Shown here: positions 1 through 6,305 of the stretch, in pieces | Position numbering within the stretch: position 1 is the stretch's first letter | Layout: the number at the start of each line of letters is the position of its first letter | Assembly: GCA_910586755.1 (NCBI GenBank) | Contig: CAJUJM010000058.1 | Span: forward strand, 1-6,395 | Source: an uncultured Lachnospiraceae bacterium | GTDB lineage: Bacteria > Bacillota > Clostridia > Lachnospirales > Lachnospiraceae | Direction: 5' to 3' | DNA: 6,395 bases | Notes under the pieces: model-generated | What the model was told of the DNA's origin: nothing | Databases searched by the model: none | Seen by the model: only the letters and a program-made list of their open reading frames with translations | Translations under genes and position numbers: made by a program

Positions 1-63
1 AATTCTAATCAGTTCTCTTAAAAATTCTATTTCCCGGCTCTCCGGATTCTCATTTTCTCCCAT
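1..63 (-). CDS. Partial CDS, probable M20-family metallopeptidase/deacylase (N-terminus only)
   Basis: This is the 5' end of a minus-strand gene cut by the window edge; 21 codons are visible with no stop. The ATG lies 6 nt after an AAGGAG ribosome binding site (70-75 on the plus strand, read leftward), so the start is well supported. The peptide begins MGENENPESR and continues with EIEFLRELIRI. The last stretch matches the usual opening helix of M20 (ArgE/DapE/CPG2-like) enzymes, where L-x-E-L-(I/V)-R-I is normally followed by PSV. The complete M20 gene at the other side of the window has LLQELVRIPSV in the equivalent place. The gene lies 38 bp after the DUF362 stop on the same strand, so it is probably the last visible member of the dctP-led operon. 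If M20, it would be a cytoplasmic two-zinc amide/peptide hydrolase. No catalytic residue is inside the window, so the family call rests on a short resemblance. Confidence 0.55.
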   Translation of the reverse strand, partial: MGENENPESREIEFLRELIRI

Positions 64-101
64 ATACTGCTCCTTATTTTTATAAAATGCCCGGCTGTCT
101 A

Positions 102-1274
102 TTACACATCCGGATGTTCATCTAAGCCGTAACAACTCAGTATTTCATTTGCCGTATCCAGGGCTGAGGGCGCACAGCCTGCAATCCATGGAACGTTCCC
201 ATTTCTCCTGGCTGGACTTTTTGTGCAGTTCCCTATCAAAAAAGCATTTTCACCGAAATTTTCATCCGGTACTTTTGTACCGATGATTAATTTCATATGG
301 ATATCTGGTATTTTTTCAAAAAATCCCATATCATGTAAACGGCTGATTGTGATTGCCGCGCATCCCATGCACCCGCTGCAGGCCTGATAATTTAATACCT
401 GGGCGTTTTCCCCCGGAGGAACCGATGGAACCGCCCTTTGAAACTTACGCTTTATATTTGCAATGGACTCTCCCTGTATTTGAATTTGTGAAGGTTCAGC
501 GGGCCCTATATGGTGTTTTGCAGCCAAATGAATATGCTCAATCTCCATAGGCTCAAATCCCATAATCTCTGCTGAAACCATATCCACTGCCAAAGTATTT
601 CCTCCGGCCAGCACGGTTTTAAAGTTTACCGGCCTTCCTTCTTTTGGCCCCAACCCTTCACCGGCTACTGTGCCGTCCATAACGGTAAGGCCGGCAGCAA
701 TCACCGCGCCTAAATCTGCAACCGCCTTATTTACTCCGATATCATGGAAACGCCTCTTCTCAACAGGTGGGATACAGCCTTTCATATTCTTTATTCCAAG
801 GCTGACTTCCGTTATAAAATGGGTCTTTAATACCGGAATATTTACAATCACATCGTAATCAAAATACTTTTTATTTACTTTAACCGATTCCAGAATAAAT
901 CCATTTATTACGGGAACATCAACTGTCTCTCCAAGATTCAGATCCACCATCTCTCCACGGTTTTTTCTGGCCACTTCCCCAATCCCGCAGCGCTCCATAA
1001 CTTCTATGCTGCCGATATGAATCGACCCTGTCCCGTCTCCCACATCCACTCTGGCGGCTCCTGCTTCCCATGCAAGCTTCATAAGCGCATCCAGAACCGC
1101 CGGATTTGTAGTAACTCCTTTTGTGTATGGCGCGGGACCTGTCATATTAGGCTTCATAAGCACCCTGCAGCCTGGCTTTACATATTGATTCATTCCTCCA
1201 ATAAGTTCAATGGCTTTCCTTACTTGCCGCTCTACATTGTCATCTTTCACGATTGACACCAGATAAGAATCCAT
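102..1274 (-). CDS. DUF362 domain protein with C-terminal cysteine-rich (putative Fe-S) segment
   Basis: A 390-residue cytoplasmic protein of the DUF362 family (PF04015), whose biochemical role is not established. Family features, numbered from the chosen start: an N-terminal VSIVK strand (6-10), VLMKPNM (38-44), the conserved core VLKTH (148-152), then GIKNMKG (160-166) and KRRFHD (173-178), and an aspartate-rich VMDGTVAGEG turn (198-207). The C-terminal part carries C-x2-C-x2-C (Cys299, 302, 305) without the CP that usually completes a ferredoxin motif. Two further cysteines, Cys350 (IGNC) and Cys367 (GCAPSA), could complete a cluster. The start at 1274 is preferred because it lies 4 nt after the ridA stop, has a GAGTGAGG purine run just upstream, and gives the typical short DUF362 N-terminus. 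An in-frame ATG at 1301 would overlap ridA by 23 bp and add an atypical MWSLRKSEV. It sits between ridA and a probable M20 gene, which suggests a part in the same catabolic route. The substrate cannot be read from the sequence. Confidence 0.88.
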   Translation of the reverse strand: MDSYLVSIVKDDNVERQVRKAIELIGGMNQYVKPGCRVLMKPNMTGPAPYTKGVTTNPAVLDALMKLAWEAGAARVDVGDGTGSIHIGSIEVMERCGIGEVARKNRGEMVDLNLGETVDVPVINGFILESVKVNKKYFDYDVIVNIPVLKTHFITEVSLGIKNMKGCIPPVEKRRFHDIGVNKAVADLGAVIAAGLTVMDGTVAGEGLGPKEGRPVNFKTVLAGGNTLAVDMVSAEIMGFEPMEIEHIHLAAKHHIGPAEPSQIQIQGESIANIKRKFQRAVPSVPPGENAQVLNYQACSGCMGCAAITISRLHDMGFFEKIPDIHMKLIIGTKVPDENFGENAFLIGNCTKSPARRNGNVPWIAGCAPSALDTANEILSCYGLDEHPDV

Positions 1275-1278
1275 AACC

Positions 1279-1749
1279 TCACTCTTTCTTAAGCTCCACA
1301 ATCATTTCTATCTCCACCGGTGTCCCAAAGGGAAGTTCATTGGTCCCCAGCGCTGCCCTGGCATGTCTGCCCCTGTCTCCAAACACTTCTGTCAAAAGCT
1401 CCGAAGCTCCGTTTATCACATAAGGCTGGCCGCCAAATCCCGGGGCGCTGGCCACGAATCCTAAAACCTTCACAATTCTCTCGACTCTGTCAAAGTCTCC
1501 TATGGTATACTTTAATGCTGCCAGACAGTTGAGAATCGATTGTCTGGCACATTCTTTTCCCTGCTCTATACTGAGCTCTGCTCCCAGCTTCCCTTCATAT
1601 AGAAGCTTTCCGTTTTTACGGCAGTCCTGTCCTGAGACATAAACCATATTCCCGTCAAACATTACGGATGGCAGATATTCCGCAACCGGAACCGGTGTCT
1701 CTGGTATTTGGATTCCCATTTCTTTTAATCTGTTCTCTATTTTTGCCAT
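1279..1749 (-). CDS. RidA/YjgF/YER057c/UK114-family protein
   Basis: A 156-residue RidA-superfamily protein. Characterised members form trimers and hydrolyse reactive enamine/imine intermediates (such as 2-aminoacrylate) to 2-oxoacids and ammonia, protecting PLP enzymes. Seen here: VYVSGQ (37-41 region), a long central SILNCLAALKYTIGDFDRV helix-turn (71-89), and a C-terminal RHARAALGTNELP...VEIEMIVEL. In that segment Arg131 and Glu148 align by eye with the catalytic arginine (Arg105) and the glutamate (Glu120) of E. coli RidA. The protein is about 25 residues longer than E. coli RidA (128 aa) and contains SAPGFGGQP (101-109). This marks the longer RidA subgroup often annotated only as RidA family, so deaminase activity is likely but not certain. 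The gene follows dctM by 76 bp, has a GAGGAAA ribosome binding site, and is 4 nt from the DUF362 start, implying co-translation. It probably detoxifies intermediates made from the imported compound. Confidence 0.92.
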   Translation of the reverse strand: MAKIENRLKEMGIQIPETPVPVAEYLPSVMFDGNMVYVSGQDCRKNGKLLYEGKLGAELSIEQGKECARQSILNCLAALKYTIGDFDRVERIVKVLGFVASAPGFGGQPYVINGASELLTEVFGDRGRHARAALGTNELPFGTPVEIEMIVELKKE

Positions 1750-1825
1750 TTTTATTTTCCTCGCTTATGATTTATTCTGCTATTTTCTGATTAAGCCAAC
1801 ATATATACGGCAGCGGACTTTTAAA

Positions 1826-3109
1826 TTATACATATCCCAATGCCCTGGGTAAGGCTAAAACCACATCCGGAACATAGGTAGCCAGCAATAACACGATTAT
1901 TTCTGCTATACAGAAAGGCAATACTGCTTTCATCGTTTTCGAAAGCGGGATTTTCGCTATACTGCTTCCGATAAATAAACATACTCCATATGGCGGAGTC
2001 GCAAGCCCAATGGTAATATTCAGAATAAACAACACTGCAAAATGGATCGGATGAACTCCTAAGGATACTGCCAGCGGCGCAAGGATAGGAGCAAAAATCA
2101 GCAGGCTGACATTGGCGTCAATACCGCAGCCCAGAATAAGCAGGAATATGTTAATTAAAAGCAACACAAAATATTTATTATTTGTAACAGAAGTAATAAA
2201 TTCTGCAAGAGCAGCCGGAACCTGTCCCATAGCAACAAGCCAGCCTACCGGACATGCCACCGATGCAATCAGCAATACTGCCCCCGCCTGAATCATGGCT
2301 TTCACCATACAATCCAGCAGTATTTTGGGTGTCAGGCTTTTATAATAAAATGCCCCTACAAGAATTGCATATAAAATTGCAATAGATGCAGCTTCTGTAG
2401 GCGAGCATATGCCTGCAAGAATTCCCCCCAATATAATCACCGGCATCAGTAGCGCAGGTACTGCATGCATCAGTGCCGATAAAATCTGTTTTGCAGAGTA
2501 TTTTTCTGTATTGCGTGGATATTTCCTCTTTATACTCAGATAAGTAGCCGGAATCATTAAAGAAATGCCCAGCATTATCCCCGGAACCAATCCGCCCATA
2601 AACATAGCAGTGATGGATGTTCCCAGCGTTGCGCCATACAGCACCATTCCAATGCTCGGCGGAATAATTGGACCAATCACAGAAGAACTGGCTGTAACCG
2701 CTACGGAAAAATCATCGTCATATCCCTCTTTTACCATTGCCGGAATCAGTGCGCCGCCTATTGCAGACGTGTCTGCAACTGCCGATCCGGATACCCCGGC
2801 AAAAAACATAGACGCAACAATATTGGCATTGGCAAGGCTTCCCGGCACCCAGCCTACGAGTACCCTGCATAAAAGTAAAATGTCATCAATAATACCAACT
2901 CTTGCCATAAGTTCCCCGGCAAGGATAAACATAGGCACCGCTATAAAAGTAAAACTGTTTACTCCCTGGAAAATCTGCTGGAACAGCATGCTGAAGTCAA
3001 TACCGCCCCAAAAATGAATGGTTGCAACCACTCCCATTGCCATAGCAAATGCAATGGGAACTCCTAAAGCCATAAAAAAGAACAGAAAACCAAACAAATA
3101 TACTCCCAT
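1826..3109 (-). CDS. dctM: TRAP transporter large permease subunit DctM
   Basis: A 427-residue polytopic membrane protein, the normal length for DctM. It forms the ion-coupled elevator-type transport subunit of a tripartite ATP-independent periplasmic (TRAP) carrier, using the sodium or proton gradient to import the ligand delivered by DctP. Visible family signatures are FIAVPMFILAGELM (55-68), GVSGSAVADTSAIG (105-118), SSVIGPIIPPSIGM (142-155), GGILAGICSPTEAA (228-241), and GLATPPYG (368-375) near the C-terminus. The serine/threonine/glycine-rich re-entrant segments that bind sodium in related structures appear intact. About eleven or twelve hydrophobic segments are separated by short loops. 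The start codon shares one base with the dctQ stop (TAATG), a translational-coupling arrangement, and an AAAGGAG lies about 10 nt upstream inside dctQ. Separate DctQ and DctM proteins are used, not a fused QM. The substrate cannot be told from this subunit. Confidence 0.96.
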   Translation of the reverse strand: MGVYLFGFLFFFMALGVPIAFAMAMGVVATIHFWGGIDFSMLFQQIFQGVNSFTFIAVPMFILAGELMARVGIIDDILLLCRVLVGWVPGSLANANIVASMFFAGVSGSAVADTSAIGGALIPAMVKEGYDDDFSVAVTASSSVIGPIIPPSIGMVLYGATLGTSITAMFMGGLVPGIMLGISLMIPATYLSIKRKYPRNTEKYSAKQILSALMHAVPALLMPVIILGGILAGICSPTEAASIAILYAILVGAFYYKSLTPKILLDCMVKAMIQAGAVLLIASVACPVGWLVAMGQVPAALAEFITSVTNNKYFVLLLINIFLLILGCGIDANVSLLIFAPILAPLAVSLGVHPIHFAVLFILNITIGLATPPYGVCLFIGSSIAKIPLSKTMKAVLPFCIAEIIVLLLATYVPDVVLALPRALGYV

Positions 3110-3651
3110 TAAGCAGTTTCTCCTTTCATAACTTTATTCCATGTGGATAAATGATCGATGAGCATCTTTAATGTATGGACCGCCATCAGTACAAAACCAA
3201 TATACAATCCAAGAGCCCACCAAAAATATGAAATTTTTGTAGCAGCCGCCCGTACTCTCATTTTTAAAAGCAGCATATCATAACCGCTGTTCAAAATTAC
3301 CACCAACACGCTTATAATGCACAGATAGCAGGCAATTTCCAGAAAAAACCTTACCTTTTCCGGCACTGCGTCAATAATCAGGTTAAACTTCACCAGTTCC
3401 AGTCTCTTATACGCCACACTGGCCCCGTTTGCCGTCAGCCACAGCATACACATGCGGGCAACTTCTTCAGACCATATTGCCGGAGTCATAAAAGGAAGCC
3501 ATCTTGTAATAACTCCAACCAGTAGTGAAAACAGCATAATAAATCCTGATGCCGTAGCCAAAATGATCCCTGTTTTTTCACAAAAGTCACTGGATATATT
3601 CATCATTTTTATGAAAAGATTTGTACCTTTTACAGTATTTTCAGCACCCAT
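3109..3651 (-). CDS. dctQ: TRAP transporter small permease subunit DctQ
   Basis: A 180-residue small TRAP membrane subunit, which packs against DctM as a scaffold helping to hold the transporter in the membrane and dock DctP. Four hydrophobic segments are visible at roughly residues 28-50, 62-82, 101-122 and 142-163. The family signature WSEEVAR (60-66) followed by a small-residue ANGASVAYK (74-82) sits at the second segment, as expected. Length and topology fit ordinary DctQ. Translation starts at an ATG six nt after a strong AGGAGGAG (3658-3665), and the stop overlaps the dctM start by one base. The 111-bp gap to the upstream dctP holds two hairpins, the nearer ending two nt before this ribosome binding site. 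DctQ sequences diverge quickly, so the subunit call relies on signature, topology and position together. Confidence 0.94.
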   Translation of the reverse strand: MGAENTVKGTNLFIKMMNISSDFCEKTGIILATASGFIMLFSLLVGVITRWLPFMTPAIWSEEVARMCMLWLTANGASVAYKRLELVKFNLIIDAVPEKVRFFLEIACYLCIISVLVVILNSGYDMLLLKMRVRAAATKISYFWWALGLYIGFVLMAVHTLKMLIDHLSTWNKVMKGETA

Positions 3652-3667
3652 GCAATTCTCCTCCTAA

Positions 3668-3704
3668 ATCCGGCAAAATGCGTCGCCGCCGCCTTTTGCC
3701 GGAT
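3668..3704 (-). promoter_or_regulatory. GC-rich hairpin immediately before the dctQ ribosome binding site
   Basis: A perfect 11-bp inverted repeat (3668-3678 with 3694-3704; arm ATCCGGCAAAA) encloses a 15-nt GC-rich loop. In the minus-strand RNA that loop can form a further 3-bp GCG/CGC stem closed by a GCGA (GNRA-type) tetraloop. The stem ends two nt before AGGAGGAG of dctQ, so it leaves the ribosome binding site exposed. It is not followed by a T-run on the minus strand, so it is not a classical intrinsic terminator. A plausible role, by comparison with other binding-protein operons, is to stabilise the 3' end of a processed dctP message or to partly attenuate transcription so that DctP exceeds DctQM. 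Confidence 0.6.
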
Positions 3705-3717
3705 GCTGCGTAATACG

Positions 3718-3743
3718 AGAGGGCAACTTATCTGCTGCCCTCT
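3718..3743 (-). promoter_or_regulatory. Hairpin just downstream of the dctP stop codon
   Basis: A perfect 8-bp inverted repeat (AGAGGGCA at 3718-3725 and TGCCCTCT at 3736-3743) with a 10-nt loop starts about 19 nt after the dctP stop. No T-tract follows on the minus strand, so it is a poor intrinsic terminator. Together with the second hairpin at 3668-3704 it makes a paired-hairpin spacer between dctP and dctQ and may act as a 3' stabiliser or attenuator. Confidence 0.5.
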
Positions 3744-3762
3744 TGTTTCGTCCGGCCGCTGT

Positions 3763-4872
3763 CTACTGAATGGCCTGAACTCTGTCATACAATTCCTGGG
3801 GAATTGTTTTTCCTTCTCCGATAAACTGGGAAACGATGCTTCTTGATGCTTCCAGCCATGCTTCCTGCTCTTCGGCATTTGGCTCGTAAACAGAGACTCC
3901 TGCCTCCCTCATCTTATCTGCCACACCGGCTACATCTTTTTCATTTAACTCTCTCTTTATCTGCTCTGACTCTTTCGAAGCCTTCATCACATTTTTAAAC
4001 AGATCGCTGTCCAATCCTCCTAATTTGTCAATTGCACTTTGACTTAGAACCCGGACAGAAGGACCAAAGGAAAGGGTAAGAACCGTGGTATATTTTGCTA
4101 CTTCCGTAAATTTATTTGTAAATCCGGGAACAGGGCCGCAATATACGCCGTCAACCGTTCCCTGCTCAAGCCCTGTATAAAGTTCCTGCCAGGCCATGGG
4201 AGTAGCGCCGATTCCGCAGGCGCTGTAAAGCGCCATCTCAATCTCCGATCCGGTTGTTCTGACTTTCAGGTTATTGGCATCCCCAGGAGTTTTCACTTCT
4301 CTCTTTGCATTAAACAGCCATCTTGCCGCGCCGCCGTCCACATCAAAGGTAATGGGATAGCATCCGATTTCCTCATACACTTTCATAGCTAATTCGTCTC
4401 TTAAATCAGAGACTAATACGGCGTACACATGGTCGGTATCCCGAAACATACCCGGAAAATCACAAAAATCCAGAACATGGGTAAACTCGGAAAGATTCGC
4501 TGTAGAACACTTTGCCAAATCTAATGTATTTGCCATACAGGCCTGAACTACATCCCCATCAGAGCCAAGCTGACCGGCCGGATAATATTCTATCTTAACA
4601 CGGCCATCTGTGTATTGGGAAACCAGCTGGATAAACTTTGTATTTGCCTCATATTCTACTGTGCCCTCTACAGCCGCGTCTCCCCACCGTAAAACAATTA
4701 CATCTTCTGCAGATGCGGCCGCTTCTGTTTCTGTGGACTCTGCTTTCTGTTCCCCTGACGTTTCTGCTGTGCTTGTCTGCGCTGCGCTTGTCTGCGCCGG
4801 CTTTTGTGAACTGCATGCGGTTAACCCCATTACCATTGCTGCTGCCAGTAAGATTGAAACTTTCTTTTTCAT
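3763..4872 (-). CDS. dctP: TRAP transporter solute-binding lipoprotein DctP
   Basis: A 369-residue extracytoplasmic substrate-binding protein, first gene of the leftward operon. The N-terminus is a lipoprotein signal: MKKK, a hydrophobic core, then the lipobox LTAC with Cys20 as the lipidation site, so the protein is anchored to the outer face of the Gram-positive membrane. Residues 21-56 are a Ser/Thr/Ala/Glu/Gln-rich low-complexity tether. The mature DctP-fold domain begins near VIVLRWGDA (58-66). Conserved points include YYPAGQLGSDGD (96-107), NLKVRTTGSE (201-210), where Arg205 fits the position of the invariant arginine that clamps a substrate carboxylate in this family, and GATPMAWQELYTGLEQGTVDG (222-242). 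The ligand is therefore probably a carboxylic acid, but its identity is not readable; neighbouring hydrolases suggest an N-substituted amino acid or small peptide-like acid. The start is fixed by AAGGAGGAG (4880-4888) seven nt upstream and by the signal peptide. Confidence 0.96.
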   Translation of the reverse strand: MKKKVSILLAAAMVMGLTACSSQKPAQTSAAQTSTAETSGEQKAESTETEAAASAEDVIVLRWGDAAVEGTVEYEANTKFIQLVSQYTDGRVKIEYYPAGQLGSDGDVVQACMANTLDLAKCSTANLSEFTHVLDFCDFPGMFRDTDHVYAVLVSDLRDELAMKVYEEIGCYPITFDVDGGAARWLFNAKREVKTPGDANNLKVRTTGSEIEMALYSACGIGATPMAWQELYTGLEQGTVDGVYCGPVPGFTNKFTEVAKYTTVLTLSFGPSVRVLSQSAIDKLGGLDSDLFKNVMKASKESEQIKRELNEKDVAGVADKMREAGVSVYEPNAEEQEAWLEASRSIVSQFIGEGKTIPQELYDRVQAIQ

Positions 4873-4898
4873 TCCATTGCTCCTCCTTATTAAAATTG

Positions 4899-4911
4899 TA
4901 GCTGTAAGCTA
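4899..4911. repeat. Short perfect palindrome in the probable dctP leader
   Basis: TAGCT-gta-AGCTA, a 5-3-5 inverted repeat, lies 26 nt upstream of the dctP start and just before its ribosome binding site. If the proposed minus-strand promoter is right, it falls shortly after the transcription start. It could be an operator half-site pair or a small RNA hairpin. It is short enough to be chance. Confidence 0.3.
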
Positions 4912-4925
4912 TCTAATTTGAGTTA

Positions 4926-4949
4926 ATCATATTTCTTACTTTTTGTCAA
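4926..4949 (-). promoter_or_regulatory. Possible promoter elements for the dctP operon
   Basis: On the minus strand a perfect TTGACA (4949-4944) is followed by the AT-rich sequence containing TATGAT (4931-4926). These two are only 12 nt apart, too close to be a standard pair. At the usual 17-nt spacing after TTGACA the hexamer is TTAACT, a weak -10. So either the -35 works with a weak -10, as expected for an activated promoter, or TATGAT is used with a poor -35. The start of transcription should be roughly 40-55 nt upstream of the dctP ATG. Confidence 0.45.
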
Positions 4950-4955
4950 TATAAT

Positions 4956-5047
4956 CTTACAAAAATTTGATTTTTTTATTATTTTACCTGTATATAGCCA
5001 AATTAATTGTACTTTTTCTTACAAAAAGCTTGATTTTTTATTTTTAC
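4956..5047. repeat. Direct repeat pair of about 30 bp, 62 bp apart, in the divergent promoter region
   Basis: Copy 1 (4956-4987) and copy 2 (5018-5047) both read CTTACAAAAA, two variable bases, TTGATTTTTT, then an A/T run ending in TTTTAC or TTTTTAC. Differences are confined to the two variable bases and one or two bases of T-run length. The copies are offset by 62 bp, near six turns of B-DNA. Each contains a TTGATT that could serve as a -35 for the plus strand. A local duplication that spread a promoter or regulator-binding module would explain this. Confidence 0.65.
4967..4996 (+). promoter_or_regulatory. Possible second (upstream) promoter for the M20 gene
   Basis: TTGATT (4967-4972), inside copy 1 of the direct repeat, is followed after 18 nt by TATATA (4991-4996). 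It parallels the better promoter located in copy 2. Its leader would be about 110 nt. It may instead be a relic of the duplication. Confidence 0.3.
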
Positions 5048-5058
5048 TCCCCTATAAT
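5030..5058 (+). promoter_or_regulatory. Sigma-A-type promoter for the M20 gene
   Basis: TTGATT (5030-5035), 17 nt, then a perfect TATAAT (5053-5058), facing the M20 gene. Transcription would start near 5065, leaving a leader of about 48 nt with the ribosome binding site AAGGAGG at 5095-5101. The -35 lies inside copy 2 of the direct repeat, so a protein bound to the repeat could control this promoter. Confidence 0.7.
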
Positions 5059-5112
5059 ATTGGTATCTTTAGATTTTTTATCTGTTTCTGTGATAAGGAG
5101 GTTTTCACCATT

Positions 5113-6291
5113 ATGACTTTTATCAGCCAGCAAATTCTGCCACAAGACCCTGTTTCTCTTCTTCAAGAGCTTGTTCGTATTCCAAGTGTTAACGGAGATG
5201 AAGAAGCAATCGGAAACTATCTCCACGCCCTCTTTCTTCAATGGGGTTGGGAATCTTGCCTATACCAGGTTGAGCCCCGCAGACCGGCCGTTGTAGCCCG
5301 CATAAAGGGCCAAAAACCAGGCAAAACCCTGATGTATACCACTCATTATGATACCCATGTTACAGACAACATGGATATCCCTCCTTTTTCTCCTGATATT
5401 AAAAATGGATTTTTATACGGAAGAGGAAGCTGTGATGCAAAAGGTTCCATTGCTGCCATGATAGTATCCGCACTGTCGTTATCTCAAAAGAATCCTGATT
5501 TTGCCGGCTCCCTTCTCCTCGCTTTCGTCCCGGATGAAGAATATTTAAACAAAGGCACTACTTTTCTTATGGAGCATGGAATTACTGCGGATTTCGCAGT
5601 TGTCGGGGAACCTACAGAATTAGAAATCGGCTTCGGACACAGAGGATGTACCCACCTTGATATTATTACTACAGGCAAAGCATATCACAGCGCTTACCCG
5701 GAACGGGGAATCAACGCTATTGAAAAGATGGCATATGTGATTACACAGTTAAGGCAAAATTTTTTCCCAGCCTATCATAACCGCTGTCATGAATATCTGG
5801 GACATCCTGTTATCAACCTCGGCTTAATACGCGGCGGCTCCAGAATACATACGGTGGCAGATCAATGCGTCGCCTCTTTCTTAAGACGTGATCTTCCCGG
5901 AGAAACCACAGAAGATATCTTATCCGAGATACAACTGTTTTTGGATTCCCTTATGGAAAAGGATCCCTCTTTAAAGGCAGAGGTGCGTTTAAGCACCATC
6001 CAGCAGCGTATCCGCCTCCCTTATTTTATCGAGCCGGACCATTTGCTTGTAGATGAATTTGCCAAAAGTTATCTGTCAGTGACCGGTAAAACGGCTGTCC
6101 GAAATGTTATGAATTACTATTGTGACGCTTCGATTCTTTGTACGGAGCATGGCATTCCCACTATCATTTTTGGTCCGGGGAGTATTCAGGTGGCACATTC
6201 CGCTTTGGAATATATCAGTATTGATGATCTGTGTACTTCCGCAAAAATTTATGAAGACTTTGCAGAACATTATTTGAAAAGCTCCTTTTAG
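5113..6291 (+). CDS. M20-family metallopeptidase (ArgE/DapE/CPG2-like amidohydrolase)
   Basis: A complete 392-residue cytoplasmic M20 metallohydrolase with no signal peptide. M20 enzymes use two zinc (or similar) ions to cleave peptide, N-acyl, N-succinyl or N-carbamoyl bonds. All expected residues are seen: His78 and Asp80 in HYD, bridging Asp108 in GRGSCDAKG, general base Glu142 and ligand Glu143 in DEE, Glu166 in VVGEPT, and His362 in AHSALEYISIDD. Glu166 in place of Asp fits the DapE-like ligand pattern. The dimerisation (lid) domain spans about 180-295 and contains YHSAYPERGINAI (191-203) with His192, and GGSRIHTVADQC (241-252), where family members often have Asn-x-(V/I)-P. Exact substrate class (acetylornithine-like, succinyl-diaminopimelate, dipeptide, carbamoyl) is not decidable. 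The start follows AAGGAGG by 11 nt, a little long, but no better in-frame start exists. It begins a rightward operon with the next gene, divergent from the TRAP genes. Confidence 0.93.
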   Translation: MTFISQQILPQDPVSLLQELVRIPSVNGDEEAIGNYLHALFLQWGWESCLYQVEPRRPAVVARIKGQKPGKTLMYTTHYDTHVTDNMDIPPFSPDIKNGFLYGRGSCDAKGSIAAMIVSALSLSQKNPDFAGSLLLAFVPDEEYLNKGTTFLMEHGITADFAVVGEPTELEIGFGHRGCTHLDIITTGKAYHSAYPERGINAIEKMAYVITQLRQNFFPAYHNRCHEYLGHPVINLGLIRGGSRIHTVADQCVASFLRRDLPGETTEDILSEIQLFLDSLMEKDPSLKAEVRLSTIQQRIRLPYFIEPDHLLVDEFAKSYLSVTGKTAVRNVMNYYCDASILCTEHGIPTIIFGPGSIQVAHSALEYISIDDLCTSAKIYEDFAEHYLKSSF

Positions 6292-6305
6292 GAAGAGGTT
6301 ATAGT

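Noticed and set aside
1275..1301. Upstream ATG at 1301 as the start of the DUF362 gene
   Set aside because: It would overlap ridA by 23 bp, its nearest GGAG is about 13 nt away, and it adds a nonconserved MWSLRKSEV before the usual family N-terminus.
2565..3017. 150-codon open frame on the plus strand opposite dctM
   Set aside because: It is antisense to a clear DctM with conserved motifs, has no good ribosome binding site and shows no family resemblance; it is a shadow of the real gene.
3668..3710. Resemblance of TTGCCGGATGC to enterobacterial REP/BIME palindromes
   Set aside because: The similarity is limited to about ten bases, there is only one copy in the window, and the gene content and signals are Clostridia-like; a genome-wide copy count would be needed.
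3668..3743. Intrinsic terminator ending dctP transcription
   Set aside because: Neither stem is followed by a U-run in the leftward transcript, and the downstream dctQM genes need read-through from the dctP promoter.
3630..3878. 82-codon open frame on the minus strand over the dctP-dctQ gap
   Set aside because: It overlaps the end of dctP and start of dctQ in another frame and runs through both hairpins; no plausible ribosome binding site or recognisable protein.
4950..4955. Perfect TATAAT on the plus strand as a third promoter toward the M20 gene
   Set aside because: No acceptable -35 element lies 16-18 nt upstream; the nearest TTGAGT is 26 nt away, so it is likely chance in AT-rich DNA.
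5044..5241. 65-codon minus-strand open frame across the M20 promoter
   Set aside because: It overlaps the M20 promoter, ribosome binding site and 5' coding region on the opposite strand, and its composition is typical of AT-rich chance frames.
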